A program made the position numbers and the translations under genes. Below, piece after piece: positions 23,800 to 35,286 of a stretch of 64,000 nt of DNA. Below the pieces are notes generated by a model. The model saw only the letters and a program-made list of their open reading frames with translations, was not told the origin of the DNA and ran no database searches. The first letter of the stretch is position 1. Each line of letters starts with the position of its first letter. This stretch comes from Caprella mutica (taxonomy: Eukaryota; Arthropoda; Malacostraca; Amphipoda; Caprellidae). Location of the stretch: assembly GCA_947561585.1 (NCBI GenBank), contig CANNZV010000504.1:1-64000 (forward strand), given 5' to 3'.

Positions 23800-24045
23800 A
23801 CTAGATTACGTGCACTCGGTAGACCGCATACCTTCGCTGCCGCTTTGACCTGTTCTCCCCCAAAATCTGACAAAATGGTTCCTGTATATTGACCAATCGT
23901 CCCACTATGTTTCATGCAATATGGTTCAATACTTTTTGAGTTATGAATAACAATGACCTTGACCTTTGACCGGGTCGCTCCCAAAATTCTACAAGAAGTG
24001 TACTGGACATTGACCAATCGTTTCACCAAATTTCAGGCAATTTGG
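23800..24045 (+). repeat. CCTTGACCTTTGACC-family repeat inside the middle hAT element
   Basis: Reads ATTACGTGCACTCGGTAGAC, CCTTCGCTGCCGCTTTGACC, TATTGACCAATCGTCCCAC and GACCTTGACCTTTGACCGGG. It is also present in the inverted paralogue (54955-55205), so it was part of the element before the two copies separated. Confidence 0.65.
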
Positions 24046-24105
24046 AGATTTTCCTATTTTCTAATTAGTGTTACTGTATATATTCATTTATATATTATAT
24101 ATATA

Positions 24106-24693
24106 CAGGTAAAGCTCGTACAACGAACAGTATACAGGTAAATCCCCCCTGCAAAGGACAAAAATTATTAATTTGATTGGGGACTTTAACTTTTAAGTTT
24201 TCTTTAACAGCATTTCAAAGAAACTCTAATGAGGGTAAACAATTTCAGATTATTATTGAATACATTTTTTAATGAAAATCTTATTATATTTATATAACTT
24301 ACTCATATAATTGTACGTAGGTACGAAATAATAAGGTAAGTAAAATGAAAGAAAGATATTCGTAACTAAACCAAGTGAAAATATAGGGTAGTTACACCTC
24401 TTTTTAATTTTATAGAGCTTCTCTAATCAAAGAAAATGTGTAGGAAATGAGTAACAAAATCAAAATACTGAAAATCTTAAAAACAGTACATTAAGTGTTT
24501 ATTGTAAATTGTAATACCTTGAATATAATAAATGTACTACTAGATAATTGATAGACGAATAGAATATTGGTTAAACTATATAATTTAAAGAGGTTGTTGT
24601 AGGAGTTGCATGGCCAGAAGAACGGATAATTTTTGTATTTTGTAGGGAGTTGTCTGTTTAAAGATCGTCCGCTGTACGAGCTTCAATTACCTG
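24106..24693. mobile_element. MITE with CAGGT-AAGCTCGTACA termini (pogo/Tc1-type, TA-flanked)
   Basis: The left end CAGGTAAAGCTCGTACAACG and right end CGCTGTACGAGCTTCAATTA+CCTG are inverted repeats flanked by TA. Length 588 bp, non-coding. The same MITE is at 54206-54781 in the paralogous element and as a fragment at 41940-42334 in a Tao intron. Confidence 0.7.
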
Positions 24694-25904
24694 TATACTA
24701 GATTCTTCATATTCATGACTTGATAAATGTACTTGAAAACAGCTTTGTAAGAAGTGTTTCAATATATTGAAATTATCTTCAATTAAAATATATTAATTAA
24801 CATCCTTTATTCTACCACTTAGTTCTTAAACATTTTTTACATTTAAAATATATGAGCTTCTTAGTAACAGCCTATTTCGAGAAATCCATATTTGTAATGT
24901 TTTTTTAATTAAAATTATTTGCTACATATATTTTGTATATGCGTTTTATAAAATGCATATGCATTTTATGAAAATGCATATGTCAAGCGAATATGCACTA
25001 AATATTTATGTGCATACACTGCATAATATGCAGTGCATATTGTCTCAACCCTAGTCATAACTTCAAAAAAGCTGTTTTTCAGGAGAGGCATATTAGTACA
25101 TGTAATGTACGTACATTTAATGGTATATCGTTAGGACATTTAGCCTCTCAGCGGTACATTGATGATGATTTTTTTACTAAAATAATCAGCATTTTATGAG
25201 TTACATGTCTATATGGATAACTCTATAATACATGTTTTTGTGTTTATGACGTTGTTGCTGCAAACAAGCGATATATGTTGAACCAAAAAGGAAATTTGGA
25301 AATATGCGAGAAGTCAATGTGCATATATGCTGAACTAAAATGCATATTGGAAATATGCATATTATATGCCAGAAAGTATTCAATATAGTGTGCATATTAA
25401 ATGCCTAAAGTTAATTACAGAATTTAAAATAAAGTTAATCTGTATATAGTTATGTTTTGAATGTAACTGTTCTTCTGAGGTTTGAATGGAACTTACAATA
25501 ATATAGTAAGTAATATATATTCACTGCGAAATGTTCAACGTTTGAAAATAAAATATAACAAAGCTGTTTAAAATTTAGACTTCTATGATAGTAAGTCAAT
25601 TTCAAACATACACATTCAATTTGAAACAGTGGAATTGCACTTTATCATTAAATGGTATTTCAGGTTTTCAAAAGTGAATCTATTTCTGTTATCTGCTAAT
25701 GTATTTTTGTACTGGAAACACTCCTTCTGCATCACAAGAAACAAGAGGAGCAAATGTTTCCTTCAGCCTATCCTACATTCATATATCACATTCCGTTCAC
25801 TACTTTAGTCTTGACTCGTAAATTATAAACCATCTTGTTAGACCAGTGGTTCCCTTTAACCCAGTTAACATTGAGATTTCCCTGAATATTATCCTCTATC
25901 GTAA

Positions 25905-26440
25905 AATGATATCGAAGAAATATTCCAGGAATTAGTGAAAATGAGTTGATCACCTAATGATATCGAAGGAATATTCCAGGAATTAGTGAAAATTAGTTAA
26001 TCCCCTAACGAAATTGAGGGAATATTCCAGGAATTAGTGAAAATTAGTTGATCCGTATTGATATCGAGGGAATATTCCAGGATTAGTGAATCCCTATCGA
26101 TATCGAGGGAATATTCAAGGAATTACTGAAAAATAGTTGATCCCCGAACGATATCGAGGGAATATTCCAAGGATTAGTGAAAATTACTTCACCCACTAAC
26201 GATATCGAGGAAATAAATTAAAATTAGTTGATCCCCTAATGATATCAAGGGAATATTCCAGGAATTAGAGAAAATTAGTTGATTCCCTATCGATATCGAG
26301 GGAATATTCCAAGAATTACTTAAAATTTGCTGATCCCCTAAGGATATCGAAGAAATATTCCAGGAATTACTAAAATTTAGTTGATTCCCTAACAATATCG
26401 AGGGAATATTCCAGGAATTAGTGAAAAATAGTTGATCCCC
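25905..26440. repeat. 51-bp minisatellite with GATATCGAGGGAATATTCC core
   Basis: Ten to eleven imperfect units: GATATCGAGGGAATATTCCA, GGAATTAGTGAAAATTAGTT, GATCCCCTAAC. A related but disordered region rich in CCCTCGATATCGAGGG-type palindromes follows at 26790-27065. One reading frame of the minus strand stays open through part of the array (repeated NSWNIPSIS) only because of the 51-bp period. Confidence 0.85.
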
Positions 26441-26581
26441 TAAAAATTATAAAAGAGACGACTATAAAAGAAAAAAAGAAATAATCTATGAAATATGAGA
26501 ATATATGTAACGATGATAACCTAAAGATAAACTTGAGTTATCATATTGCATAAACTTCATTAAAAATCCTACTTCTACTGT

Positions 26582-26770
26582 GTCCAGGATGGTCGAGTGG
26601 TTAGCGTCGCAAGCAGAAGTCGAGACCCGGAAACATCACGTCTTCATTCCTTTCTCCATTTAATTTGTATTTAACAATATGTATCATTCAACTAATTCAT
26701 GTAAAGTCAAACGTACACGTACAAATGCTGTATATGCTAGGAAATATTAATTTTGGTATTCTTATTTTTA
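26582..26770 (+). repeat. tRNA-derived SINE-like module
   Basis: A perfect pol III A-box-like TGGTCGAGTGG at 26590-26600 and a weak B-box-like AGTCGAGACCC at about 26618-26628, preceded by CTACTTCTACTGTGTCCAGG and followed by TTCATTCCTTTCTCCATTTA and AAAGTCAAACGTACACGT. The same arrangement recurs at 63328-63505. It cannot fold as a normal tRNA (the A-to-B distance is too short), so I call a tRNA-derived repeat rather than a tRNA gene. Confidence 0.5.
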
Positions 26771-27531
26771 TATCCTTCCTCTATTCTAGATATCCTGGGA
26801 ATATTCCCATTTGATCCCCTCGATATTGAGGGAATATCCTCTCATTTTCTCAATTTTATTCCCTTGTTATCGAAGGAATAATAATTTCGGTATCCCTTGC
26901 CCTTCCCTTGTAATCGAGGGAATATTCCAGGGATACTATATTTAAATCCCATCATTATTCCCTCGATATCATTTGGGGATATCCCCATATCGCAAAAACG
27001 TCAAAATAGGACATCCCCTCGATAACGATGGGATATCGAGGGAATAATCGCAGGGAATTTCCCCGAAATATCCCGGGGATAATTTTTTGTTACCTGGGAA
27101 AGGATCCCAAGCTATAAGCAGCGACACTAGGTCTTTAATTGCAATTAATTTTGATATTTTTCAAGTAGTATAACTCTCTAAAATAATTGTATTCATTTAT
27201 TTATCAATTATTGCAAGTACCAAGTGTCATATAAATTTGTTAATACATTTGTAAATTCAATATTCCTCCTAAAACCTTTTTAAATTTGAATAATTAGTTT
27301 GATAAAATATTTTTGGGTCCACAGTTGAAAGTTAAAATCGTTTTCTATGCAGGGGTACCAGAAGAAAACGGTATAGGTTAGACAATAGACATTTACATGT
27401 TGAAAATTGACAAAAAGTGCATATTTCTCGAGAAGCATACATGAACACGTGCATATAACATTATGCTCTTGAAATATATGCAGAGAACTGCGTACATGCA
27501 ATATGCACAATGTCACATCCCTAATAATAAA

Positions 27532-29630
27532 TGGATCTATCAGTCTCAAAAAAGATTGAATTAAAATAACGAGTTAAATTGTTATTCTATATTTTCCCTT
27601 ATATGATCGATAATATGTAACTGTCCGAAACTGAAACTCCGAACTCAGACCTTAGGGTTGGAGTTCGGACACATTTTTCTTTAAAAGTCCCCTCCAAGCA
27701 AATATTTTTATTGCCTTATTCAACGAGGCTAATGTTTCTTATCATTTTGCTGCAAACCGCATCGAATTTGGTAGCATATTTTTAATTTTAAATGCTTTTA
27801 AAGATTTTTATAATCAAAACTCTTCAAACCCTATTTCACTTCCGACTTTCTAATTTAAGAAATTTTCAGACTGAAGAAAAAGAATGTACACTATTTGTTT
27901 TGATTGTCAACTAGGTATTAGGTTTAATAAATCCATTTAATATTCGTGTAAAGGTATAAAATTGAATGAACTTGTAATAGAAACCTTTATATACGTTAGG
28001 AAACAATTAGTATCTAAAATAAAGGCAGAAAACGCATGGTTTGTTTATAAAATTCAAATTTGTAATCAAAACAAAGTGTGTACAGTCTTCTTCTTGAGCA
28101 TCAGATTAGTGATTCGCTCAATTGTTGCTCACAGAGTATTAAAAAACATTTAAAAAAATTGTGAAATATATACTGAACCGAATTGTATACGGTTTGCATA
28201 ATTAATGATCGTAGACCTTAGTTCTATAGACTATAATATTATGCAATAAACTCATTTTTTTCCCCGGAACCTGGAGAGGACCTTTAACTCTTTTTCCATT
28301 TAGATAGAATTTTTGTGTTTTTGAACAAACATATATAAATCGTTAAATCTGAATTAGAGTACCTACTTAACTAGTTAACGATTCATATATAGATATACAT
28401 TATAAGATCTTATTTTCAACAATTTTAGTAAATTAAAAGAAGGTAGACACTATAATAACATGCAATGTTCTCGTTTGTTTGAAAATTTTATGAGTAAACC
28501 TTATTTTCTTATCATTTGAGAATACGACAAAACTTTGCTTTATTAAAATTAATATTATTATTTAGGTATATAACTTTACATATTTATATTATGCATGGCT
28601 CCTATCGTCTATAAATGCAATAAACTATTTGATATCACTTTGCAAATAGAATTGAACTCTCTATATTGGTGAAATCCGTTGTGCAATTCACATTCAATTT
28701 GCATCTATTGGCACCTTTAATTGTAACTGCAACCTAAAATACATGTGTTAAATTGATATTATGGTATTAGAAAGGCAATGTAATATTTGTGTGTTTAAAT
28801 ATCGACGATATTTTATCTTTTACTTATGTTTTACGCATGCGCAAGTGACGCCATTTTCAGCAGAGCTCATCTGTTCTGTGTTATCTATACATACATTTGT
28901 ATGAAATATACATATATCCTGTGTTGTTTATAATTCTCTGTGAAAATTACATCTGTTCTGGGTGTTTTGATTTTGAATGCATTAAACTTTTCCATATACT
29001 TTATTCATAGATATATTCGTGTGAAATACTTAACTATTATCCTTTACATTTACCTACTATCTGATCTACTTTCGTCTTATTATATCTTATAACTGGTTCT
29101 GCTTACCCAATTTTTTGTATGAAATATCGATCTATAATAGGTACCTAGGTAGAATGAAATTTAAATGTACCTAATTAAGCTATTTAATTTATATAGACAA
29201 AATAGGTGGGTTTTTAATTAGCTATTCGTATACACTGTAGTTTGTAGCCTTTAGGTAGGTAGGTACTATTCAAATTTATTGTCATTAACTTCAGAATAAT
29301 AATAAAATAAATTTCTGTGTATATTGAAATGTAATTTTTTATTTGGAAAGAAAGTTGATTAACTCTAAACTTAACTTGTAGCACTTTACTGTCTGTAGAC
29401 TGTAGGTATTACAGTATTTGTTGCATAGGGTCACCGGTCACACAGGTAAATTGCGGCACTTTAATTTCCAATTGCGGCCATCTCAAGAATTTCTCTAAAG
29501 CCTGCTGCCTGCTGAACCTAATTCATATTGAAATGTTGCACATGAAAAGAAGCTCAATGCTTGCTATATATTTTTACTTTTTAGTATAATGTGTAATTGT
29601 GTATTAACTTTGTAGCTACTATTTTTCCAG
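27532..29630. other. Intergenic, no gene seen
   Basis: AT-rich sequence with only short ORFs and no recognisable domain. Around 28835-28865 it holds ACGCATGCGCAAGTGACG followed by GCCATTTT, which looks like an NRF-1/CRE/YY1-type promoter cluster, but there is no attached exon that I can define. Confidence 0.5.
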
Positions 29631-29639
29631 ATTGTATTT

Positions 29640-29900
29640 GGTGGTAAATTCCAATGATATATCGGGAGATACGAGATATTCAAATTCTCTAATAAAAAAA
29701 ATTCCTGCAATGTCAGAGGATATTTAGCTATTAATTCTTATATTACCATTAATTTTTGGAGGAGAAACTGGATAAATGTTTGAGGACTACCTAGTCAAAT
29801 TGATTAAAATTGTTGGCAGCTCCGCAGCTATTTCTCAGATTTTTGAAAAAGTCAGAGGAGTTCAGTGCACCAAATACAAACTGGCTATTTTTGTTAGTGA
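29640..29900 (+). mobile_element. Family E fold-back element
   Basis: Runs from GTATTTGGTGGTAAATTCCA through ATTACCATTAATTTTTGGAG to TTTTTGAAAAAGTCAGAGGA and GTGCACCAAATACAAACTGG. Parallel to the 30430-30660 copy and inverse to 8105-8400. The short ORF at 29776-29964 is repeat sequence. Confidence 0.5.
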
Positions 29901-30149
29901 TTTGTGGTTAAAGGCCGCAGTTAGCTACAGGGCCGCAATTTACAAATTACCTGCTTCACCCTAGCCTAGTTAGAACTTTAGAAATCTCAACATTATCTAT
30001 CCTAAATTCCTAACTTTTGCAAATCTTCCAATATTTAAGTATTTAACCAATTTATTCTCAAACCACAGAGCTACCAGATGCCAATATAGTACCTAAATCA
30101 CCGTTTCAGTTTTGAATTCAAATATTTAATTACAGGATAGACCATAAGA

Positions 30150-30370
30150 GCCATGTTTCAGAGGCTGGAAAATTGAAAACCAAACTTTGAGCCAAAATTT
30201 CACAAAAAATCTGAGCCAAGCCAATTTGGCTCATTTATTGAAGATTTCAAGCCTAAATTAACATGGGAACATAGGAATTAATCAAAAGTTAAAGCCAATT
30301 AGACATATCTGAGATTTTACCATTTTAAATCTAAGCCAATTAATTGACTTTAACTGACATACTCTTATAC
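30150..30370. repeat. Family F repeat (GAGCCAA-rich)
   Basis: CATGTTTCAGAGGCTGGAAA, TTTGAGCCAAAATTT, GCCAATTTGGCTCA and AAAGCCAATTAGACATATCT. A second copy spans about 31800-32720 but is split by the MITE at 32018-32520. Confidence 0.5.
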
Positions 30371-30429
30371 ATGGCATAAGAGCATATTAAATTGGCAGTT
30401 TAGGTACCTATATCATTGGCAATGGCCCA

Positions 30430-30660
30430 GTCTGTATTTAGTGGTAAATTCCACAGACATGTCGGTGGAATTTTTTCCCTTTGAAAATAATATTCTGGCA
30501 AAGTCGCCGAGTCGGTGGATGTTTAGCTATTTATTCTATGTTACCATTAATTTTCAGTGGATAAATTAGGAAAATGTTGGTGGATCAGCAAAATAACTGG
30601 GAATTTATGGTGGATTTTTTCAGCTTTTTGAAAAAGTCAGTGGGATTTTTTGCGCCAAAT
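30430..30660 (+). mobile_element. Family E fold-back element
   Basis: Contains the palindrome TTCCACAGACATGTCGGTGGAA near its start, then AATATTCTGGCAAAGTCG, AAATGTTGGTGGATCAGC and GTCAGTGGGATTTTTTGCGC. Non-coding. Confidence 0.5.
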
Positions 30661-30679
30661 CCAAGTAAAATAGTATGTT

Positions 30680-30890
30680 TCATAAACTTGTCATTTGTCT
30701 CTCCAGCTCTCTCCAAAATTCAACAAATTCTCTCCAAAATGATCAAATTATCATTAATTCTCTCCAAAATAACATTGTAGCATAGGAGAAAAATAGATAA
30801 AACTTGCCATTTGCAATTGAAGGGCTCAGAATAACTGTCACAAACTCGCCATTAAAATGGCAAGTTTGGACATGCTTTATTACTTGGCAC
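30680..30890 (+). repeat. Family D repeat with CGCCATTAAAATGGC palindrome
   Basis: TCTCTCCAAAATGATCAAAT, TTTGCAATTGAAGGGCTCAG and AACTCGCCATTAAAATGGCA followed by GACATGCTTTATTAC. Other copies: 8690-8780 (-) and 33830-34010 (+). Confidence 0.5.
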
Positions 30891-31007
30891 CAAATAGATT
30901 GGGCAATGACACCCACCTAGAGTGGAAAACTCAAACAGTCAAACTCTGGCAGAGTTTTTATAAACTCATGAATACTCAACTGCGGAGTTTATTAATGATT
31001 AACCCCA

Positions 31008-31162
31008 GAGTCCAGACTGCAGAAACTGGTAAAGTGTTCTCCAAGAAATCCTCTATTTTGGCTTCTATTCTCAGTAAATACTATACATGTAAATATAGGA
31101 GGAAATTAAGGATTGTTTGCACAGAAAATATTAAAAATGTCCCATGTTCTGCAGACTGGGAT
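31008..31162 (-). mobile_element. Family C MITE
   Basis: CCAGACTGCAGAAACTGGTA at one end and CATGTTCTGCAGACTGGG at the other, with ATTTCCTCC-type interior in inverse orientation to 7742-7890. Confidence 0.55.
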
Positions 31163-32017
31163 TAACCCTGCTTAGTATTAGTAGGTTCAAGCAGCCATCA
31201 GGTAAATTGCGGCCCACTAACTAACTGCGGCCTCTAACAACAGATAAAAAACATAAAGTAATAAATTGTAGCATGCACTGCGCTTATTTTGATAGCTATG
31301 CAACAGCAGCAACATTTTAATGTAATTTTGCTTCAGAATATTTTAGACTCTAATATTAGAGAGGGCCGCAATTAAAAATTTAAGGGCCGTAATTTACCTG
31401 TGTGATCCTAGATCGTGTATACCTAGCATGCAGAGTTCAATTTTTTCAAATATTATGAAATATATATCTAACTTATTTTTACATAGTTAAAAGAAAGAAT
31501 GTATAGTTTCTGCAGAGTTGTCTTAAGGATGAGTTCTCACATAGTTGATTTTGAATCTCTAACAGAGTTACTAAGATTTTCAAATTTCTCTCCAAAATGA
31601 CCAAAAATCTCAAAATACTCTCCAATAATTCTATGTAAAGTCAGTAAAGATAGGAATTAATTAGGAAATAGTCTCAGGATAATTCAGGAGACTAAAATCA
31701 AGGTCTCAATTGTCGCCGGATAAACTTCACAACTTCATGCATCTTTTAAAGACTGGTAGCTATATCAGACTGTCAGTCACACTGTTAAAGCCTTAGCCAA
31801 TTGATTGGCTGACTTACATTTCAAATGGTCTATAAGACTAAATATTATATTATCATATAGATATATCATATATAAAGCTATGTAATTGGCTTAAATTTTT
31901 TAATTAATTCCTACCAATGTTAATTAAATGATTTTAATCCATATTCTTGTTTCAGAGGCTGGCAAACTGCAAGCGAAATATTTACCAAAATTTTGAGCCA
32001 GGCCAATTTTGGAGTAA

Positions 32018-32520
32018 GGTACTGCATTCATATGTAGCTCTCACACCCACATGTCACATTCAGGTGTCACAGGTACAATTGGCCTCTAACACTTTTAAAA
32101 ATGGTGTATCTGAAACACTCGATCGGGTGTCACAGGTACATTTGCAATTAATTTCTGTTAAATATACTGATATCAGTATATCAGGATGTGTGCCTCCCCC
32201 CCTCCCTCTCCTGCCAGGTCATTCAACAATCATGAAGTTAACATAACAGAACCATAGTGGATAAAAAATTTACATAACAAAGTTCTAAAAGCTGCAAGTG
32301 TTACAGTTAGCATCCAATTTTCATGACATATAAATGATCTTTATTAATTCAAATTTCAATTAATTAACAATATTTTCATAGGATATTATTGGTACTGATA
32401 TAGTTCAAACATTCATTGTATAAGTTTAAACTTCATAGCTGCCCAAATAAAAAAGTTAGAGGCCCAATGTACCTGTGACACCCGAATGTGGGTGTGAGAA
32501 CTACATATGGATGCAGTACC
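32018..32520. mobile_element. 503-bp MITE with about 65-bp terminal inverted repeats
   Basis: The left end GGTACTGCATTCATATGTAG, CTCTCACACCCACAT and GGTGTCACAGGTACA matches the reverse complement of the right end (GGTACTGCATCCATATGTAG, TTCTCACACCCACATTC, GGTGTCACAGGTACA, GGGCCTCTAA). It splits a family F repeat and itself contains a family B core (32162-32290). No target duplication is evident. The short plus-strand ORF across its left half is not a gene. Confidence 0.75.
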
Positions 32521-33077
32521 CTATTGCAATCTTGGCTCAATAATCAATTTTGAAGATTTCAAGCCAAAATTAACATTGGAATTAATTCAAAATTTGAAGC
32601 CAATTAGACATATCTGACTGAGTTTTGACCTTTTGAAATATATGCAAATTACTTGACTCTAGGTAGGTCTTTTATCTGACATAGCTACTCTGAAGCTGTG
32701 AAGCATGGCATCCAATTAAATCAATTGCAGTCCCTGATGAATTGTTGAATCTATTATTCCTATAATCTGCTATATTATTAGTTTATTAAATCTCTACTTG
32801 CTATAGCCTATAGGTGTAGGTTTCAGCCAAAAGTATGATAGATATTTTGATAAAGTTCACTATTTAGCAAAAAATGTTAATAGATATTTGAGGATTTCTT
32901 TTCATGGGATTATGTAAAGCTAATCAACAAAAAGTAAAGCATTTATGAAATTATGAGAACAAATATTCCTCTTTCAATTTTTGTTACATCTGTTGTATTT
33001 TTTAGGTGATTCCAATTTTCAATGGATGCATTGGGTGGGGATGACTTAAAGATCATGTTTTAGTATTTTTCATGATT

Positions 33078-33228
33078 CAGTCTGCAAAATATGAAATGTA
33101 TTTAACATTTTATGTGTAAACAATCCCTAATTTCCTCCTATATTTACAAATTTCATGTACTTTTAACAAGAACAGAAGCTAAAATAAAGAATTTCTTGGA
33201 GAACACTTTACCAATTTCTGCAGTCTGG
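33078..33228 (+). mobile_element. Family C MITE
   Basis: TCAGTCTGCAAAATATG to ACCAATTTCTGCAGTCTGG, the most diverged of the four family C copies. Confidence 0.45.
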
Positions 33229-33829
33229 TAATATTCTTGGATTATATATTTAATTTATTTCTTGTTCATTCTAGCAAGGTATTGTTCTTTTTGATAAGTA
33301 GAAACTCTTTCTGATGTTCAATGCTATAGATACACTTTATTTAGCTATCCTATGTTATGCGAAATCTTAATTTTTTCCTACCAAACTTCTGATATTATAA
33401 TTTCTTTTGACAATTTAAAATTTTCACTTTCGAAAAGATGTATGTAATTTCAACTCTAATTTGTGATAAGTTAATTATTATATTATCTGTCTACTTTCTT
33501 TCATCTAGTACCTATTTTTTTTTTTTTTTTTTTTTTTAAGACAATATTTTTCCATTAAAAACAAGAATATGGTATGAGTTTTATAATTATCCTTTTTCCT
33601 AAGAAATACTTTCTCTCAAGTTGAACACAATGAACTTTTTTCAAATATATTAATGTACAGCTATATCATTCTGTGCAAGTGCATTTAATGTTTATTCGTC
33701 TTCTGGTGAAAGTTTTTCTTTATTAATAAAGATATTCATTGAAAAATAAAATATTACATATATGAATGGTTAGCTATATATTGAATTCTCATCTTCAAGC
33801 CCTTCTATACAAAGTAAAATTGTATGGCT

Positions 33830-34010
33830 CATAAACTCTCCATTTGTCTCTCCAGCTATCTCCAAAATGATCAAATTATCATAAATTCTCCAAAATATCA
33901 TTGTAGCATAGGAGAAAATTAGATATTTCTCGCCATTTGCAATTGAAGGGCTTAATATAACTGTCACAAACTCGCCATTAAAATGGCAAGTTTGGAGCTT
34001 TATTACCTGG
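33830..34010 (+). repeat. Family D repeat
   Basis: CATTTGTCTCCAGCTATCTCC-like start is shared with 30.7 kb, then TTGCAATTGAAGGGCTTAAT and CGCCATTAAAATGGCAAG. The region 34011-35286 downstream shows no repeat I can name and may hold Tao promoter or 5'-UTR sequence; a TGACGTGA and a TGATGTCACATCA lie at about 34899-34935. Confidence 0.45.
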
Positions 34011-35286
34011 CGTTCTATATATTCTGTTAACTATTTATGCCCTAAATTAATTTGAGTGTTAAAAATTGAGATTTTTGTGATATTCTTTTAATATGTGGGT
34101 GAAGAAATTAAATTAAACAATAAATTTTTTTTTAACAGAGTTGTGCTTAACAAGTTAAGAATGTAAGCGTACACATGCAATGTTGTGCTTTAATATACAA
34201 GGGTAGAAAAGTGTTTATCCGGTTGTTGAAGAGAATATCTTTAAAAAACCTCTCCAAGATGTCATATATGTCGCCTTGTTGCATACAGAGTCCACTATTT
34301 AATTTTTTAGTGTGATTATTTTGCTATATTTTTTAATAAATGTTTCCAAGATGAAATATTTTCACAGGCATCAGCCAAGATTAGGATAGGATGTAGTGTT
34401 AAGAATGAAGCTTCATTTCCTGTGTTTTACTCTACACATTTCACAATCTGTGTGTTTATCTCCATAGAATGATAACACCGTACACACTCTAACTAACTCT
34501 CATTCATGCGTCTGTGCAATCCTCTGATAAGACAAAAGAATTTATATTAGTTTATGATCATCAGAATTATTATTGAAAGTGTGATTAGCATTAGTGATGT
34601 AGTTAACAAAAGCAAAATAACACAGAATTCTTCACTTGGATCTCTATTTTAGTTTATTGGGAAAACTTTGTTTTGTTCTTCATTTTCATTCTAAATAATT
34701 TACAATTAATATTTTCAAGATTTTTTTTCACAACTTTATTCCCGCTATCCAAATGATTTCAGCCACTAAGAACATTGTTAATTTGCTTCATTGAACACAC
34801 TACTAATTAACATTAGTAGTGTCACATGTGTTTAACAGCATTAAAGTTTTGATTTTCAATAGCTACTGTTGTTTCTTTCACAGATGTTCTAGCACCATGA
34901 CGTGAAGTGGTGTACGAAAGGGTGATGTCACATCACCTTCTTTTATGTAAGAAGTACTTATTGTTTCAAAATTAGTAATTCCCCATAGACTTCATAAATT
35001 TTGACCAAATTTGATATGTAATAAATTTGTGATGGTGAAGTGTCTGGAAGAAATTTAATTGGTGTGTGACTTCAAAATTTGTACTCTCAAGGAAAGTTTC
35101 ATTTTGTGATCATGTGATGAACAACAGCATAAATTTGTGTAGTGAATAAATAGTCAATATTTGAAAACTGATAAATCTAGGTATCATGAGGCACTTCTGA
35201 ATGAAAATTCATTTGCTGTACTCCTATCATTGAATGCAAAGTCGTTTAGTACTGTAGACTGCGCATTTGTCACCAGTGCGCTTACT

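Larger units (their letters stand above)
21190..25053. mobile_element. Middle hAT-type element (nested)
   Basis: Begins TAGGGTTGTGACTTTGC and ends GTCTCAACCCTA, with a perfect 8-bp duplication GTCATAAC at 21182-21189 and 25054-25061. The termini are packed with GCATATGC motifs (21210-21330, 24940-25040). It is itself interrupted by an inner hAT (21758-22963), a 547-bp insertion (23051-23597) and a pogo-type MITE (24106-24693). A paralogue without the first two insertions lies inverted at 53805-56004. No full transposase ORF is recognisable, so it is non-autonomous or decayed. Confidence 0.88.
21066..27523. mobile_element. Outer hAT-type element of a nested stack
   Basis: Starts TAGGGATGTGACAATATGC and ends ATGTCACATCCCTA. 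The 8-bp direct repeat ATAATAAA flanks it exactly at 21058-21065 and 27524-27531, the hAT hallmark. Of its 6458 bp, 3864 (plus an 8-bp TSD copy) are a second hAT element inserted at 21190. The rest holds repeated GCATAT motifs near both ends, a minisatellite (25905-26440), a tRNA-derived SINE and palindromic repeats. No intact transposase is seen. Confidence 0.85.

Noticed and set aside
25905..26440. CRISPR array
   Set aside because: Repeats are contiguous and imperfect without unique spacers, and the genome is eukaryotic. The same applies to 2664-3653, 7581-7735 and 62740-63130.
35161..35286. Upstream extension of the first Tao exon
   Set aside because: It begins with TTG, has no ATG and no similarity to Tao. 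The ATG at 35287 gives kinase residue numbers equal to those of vertebrate TAOK1.
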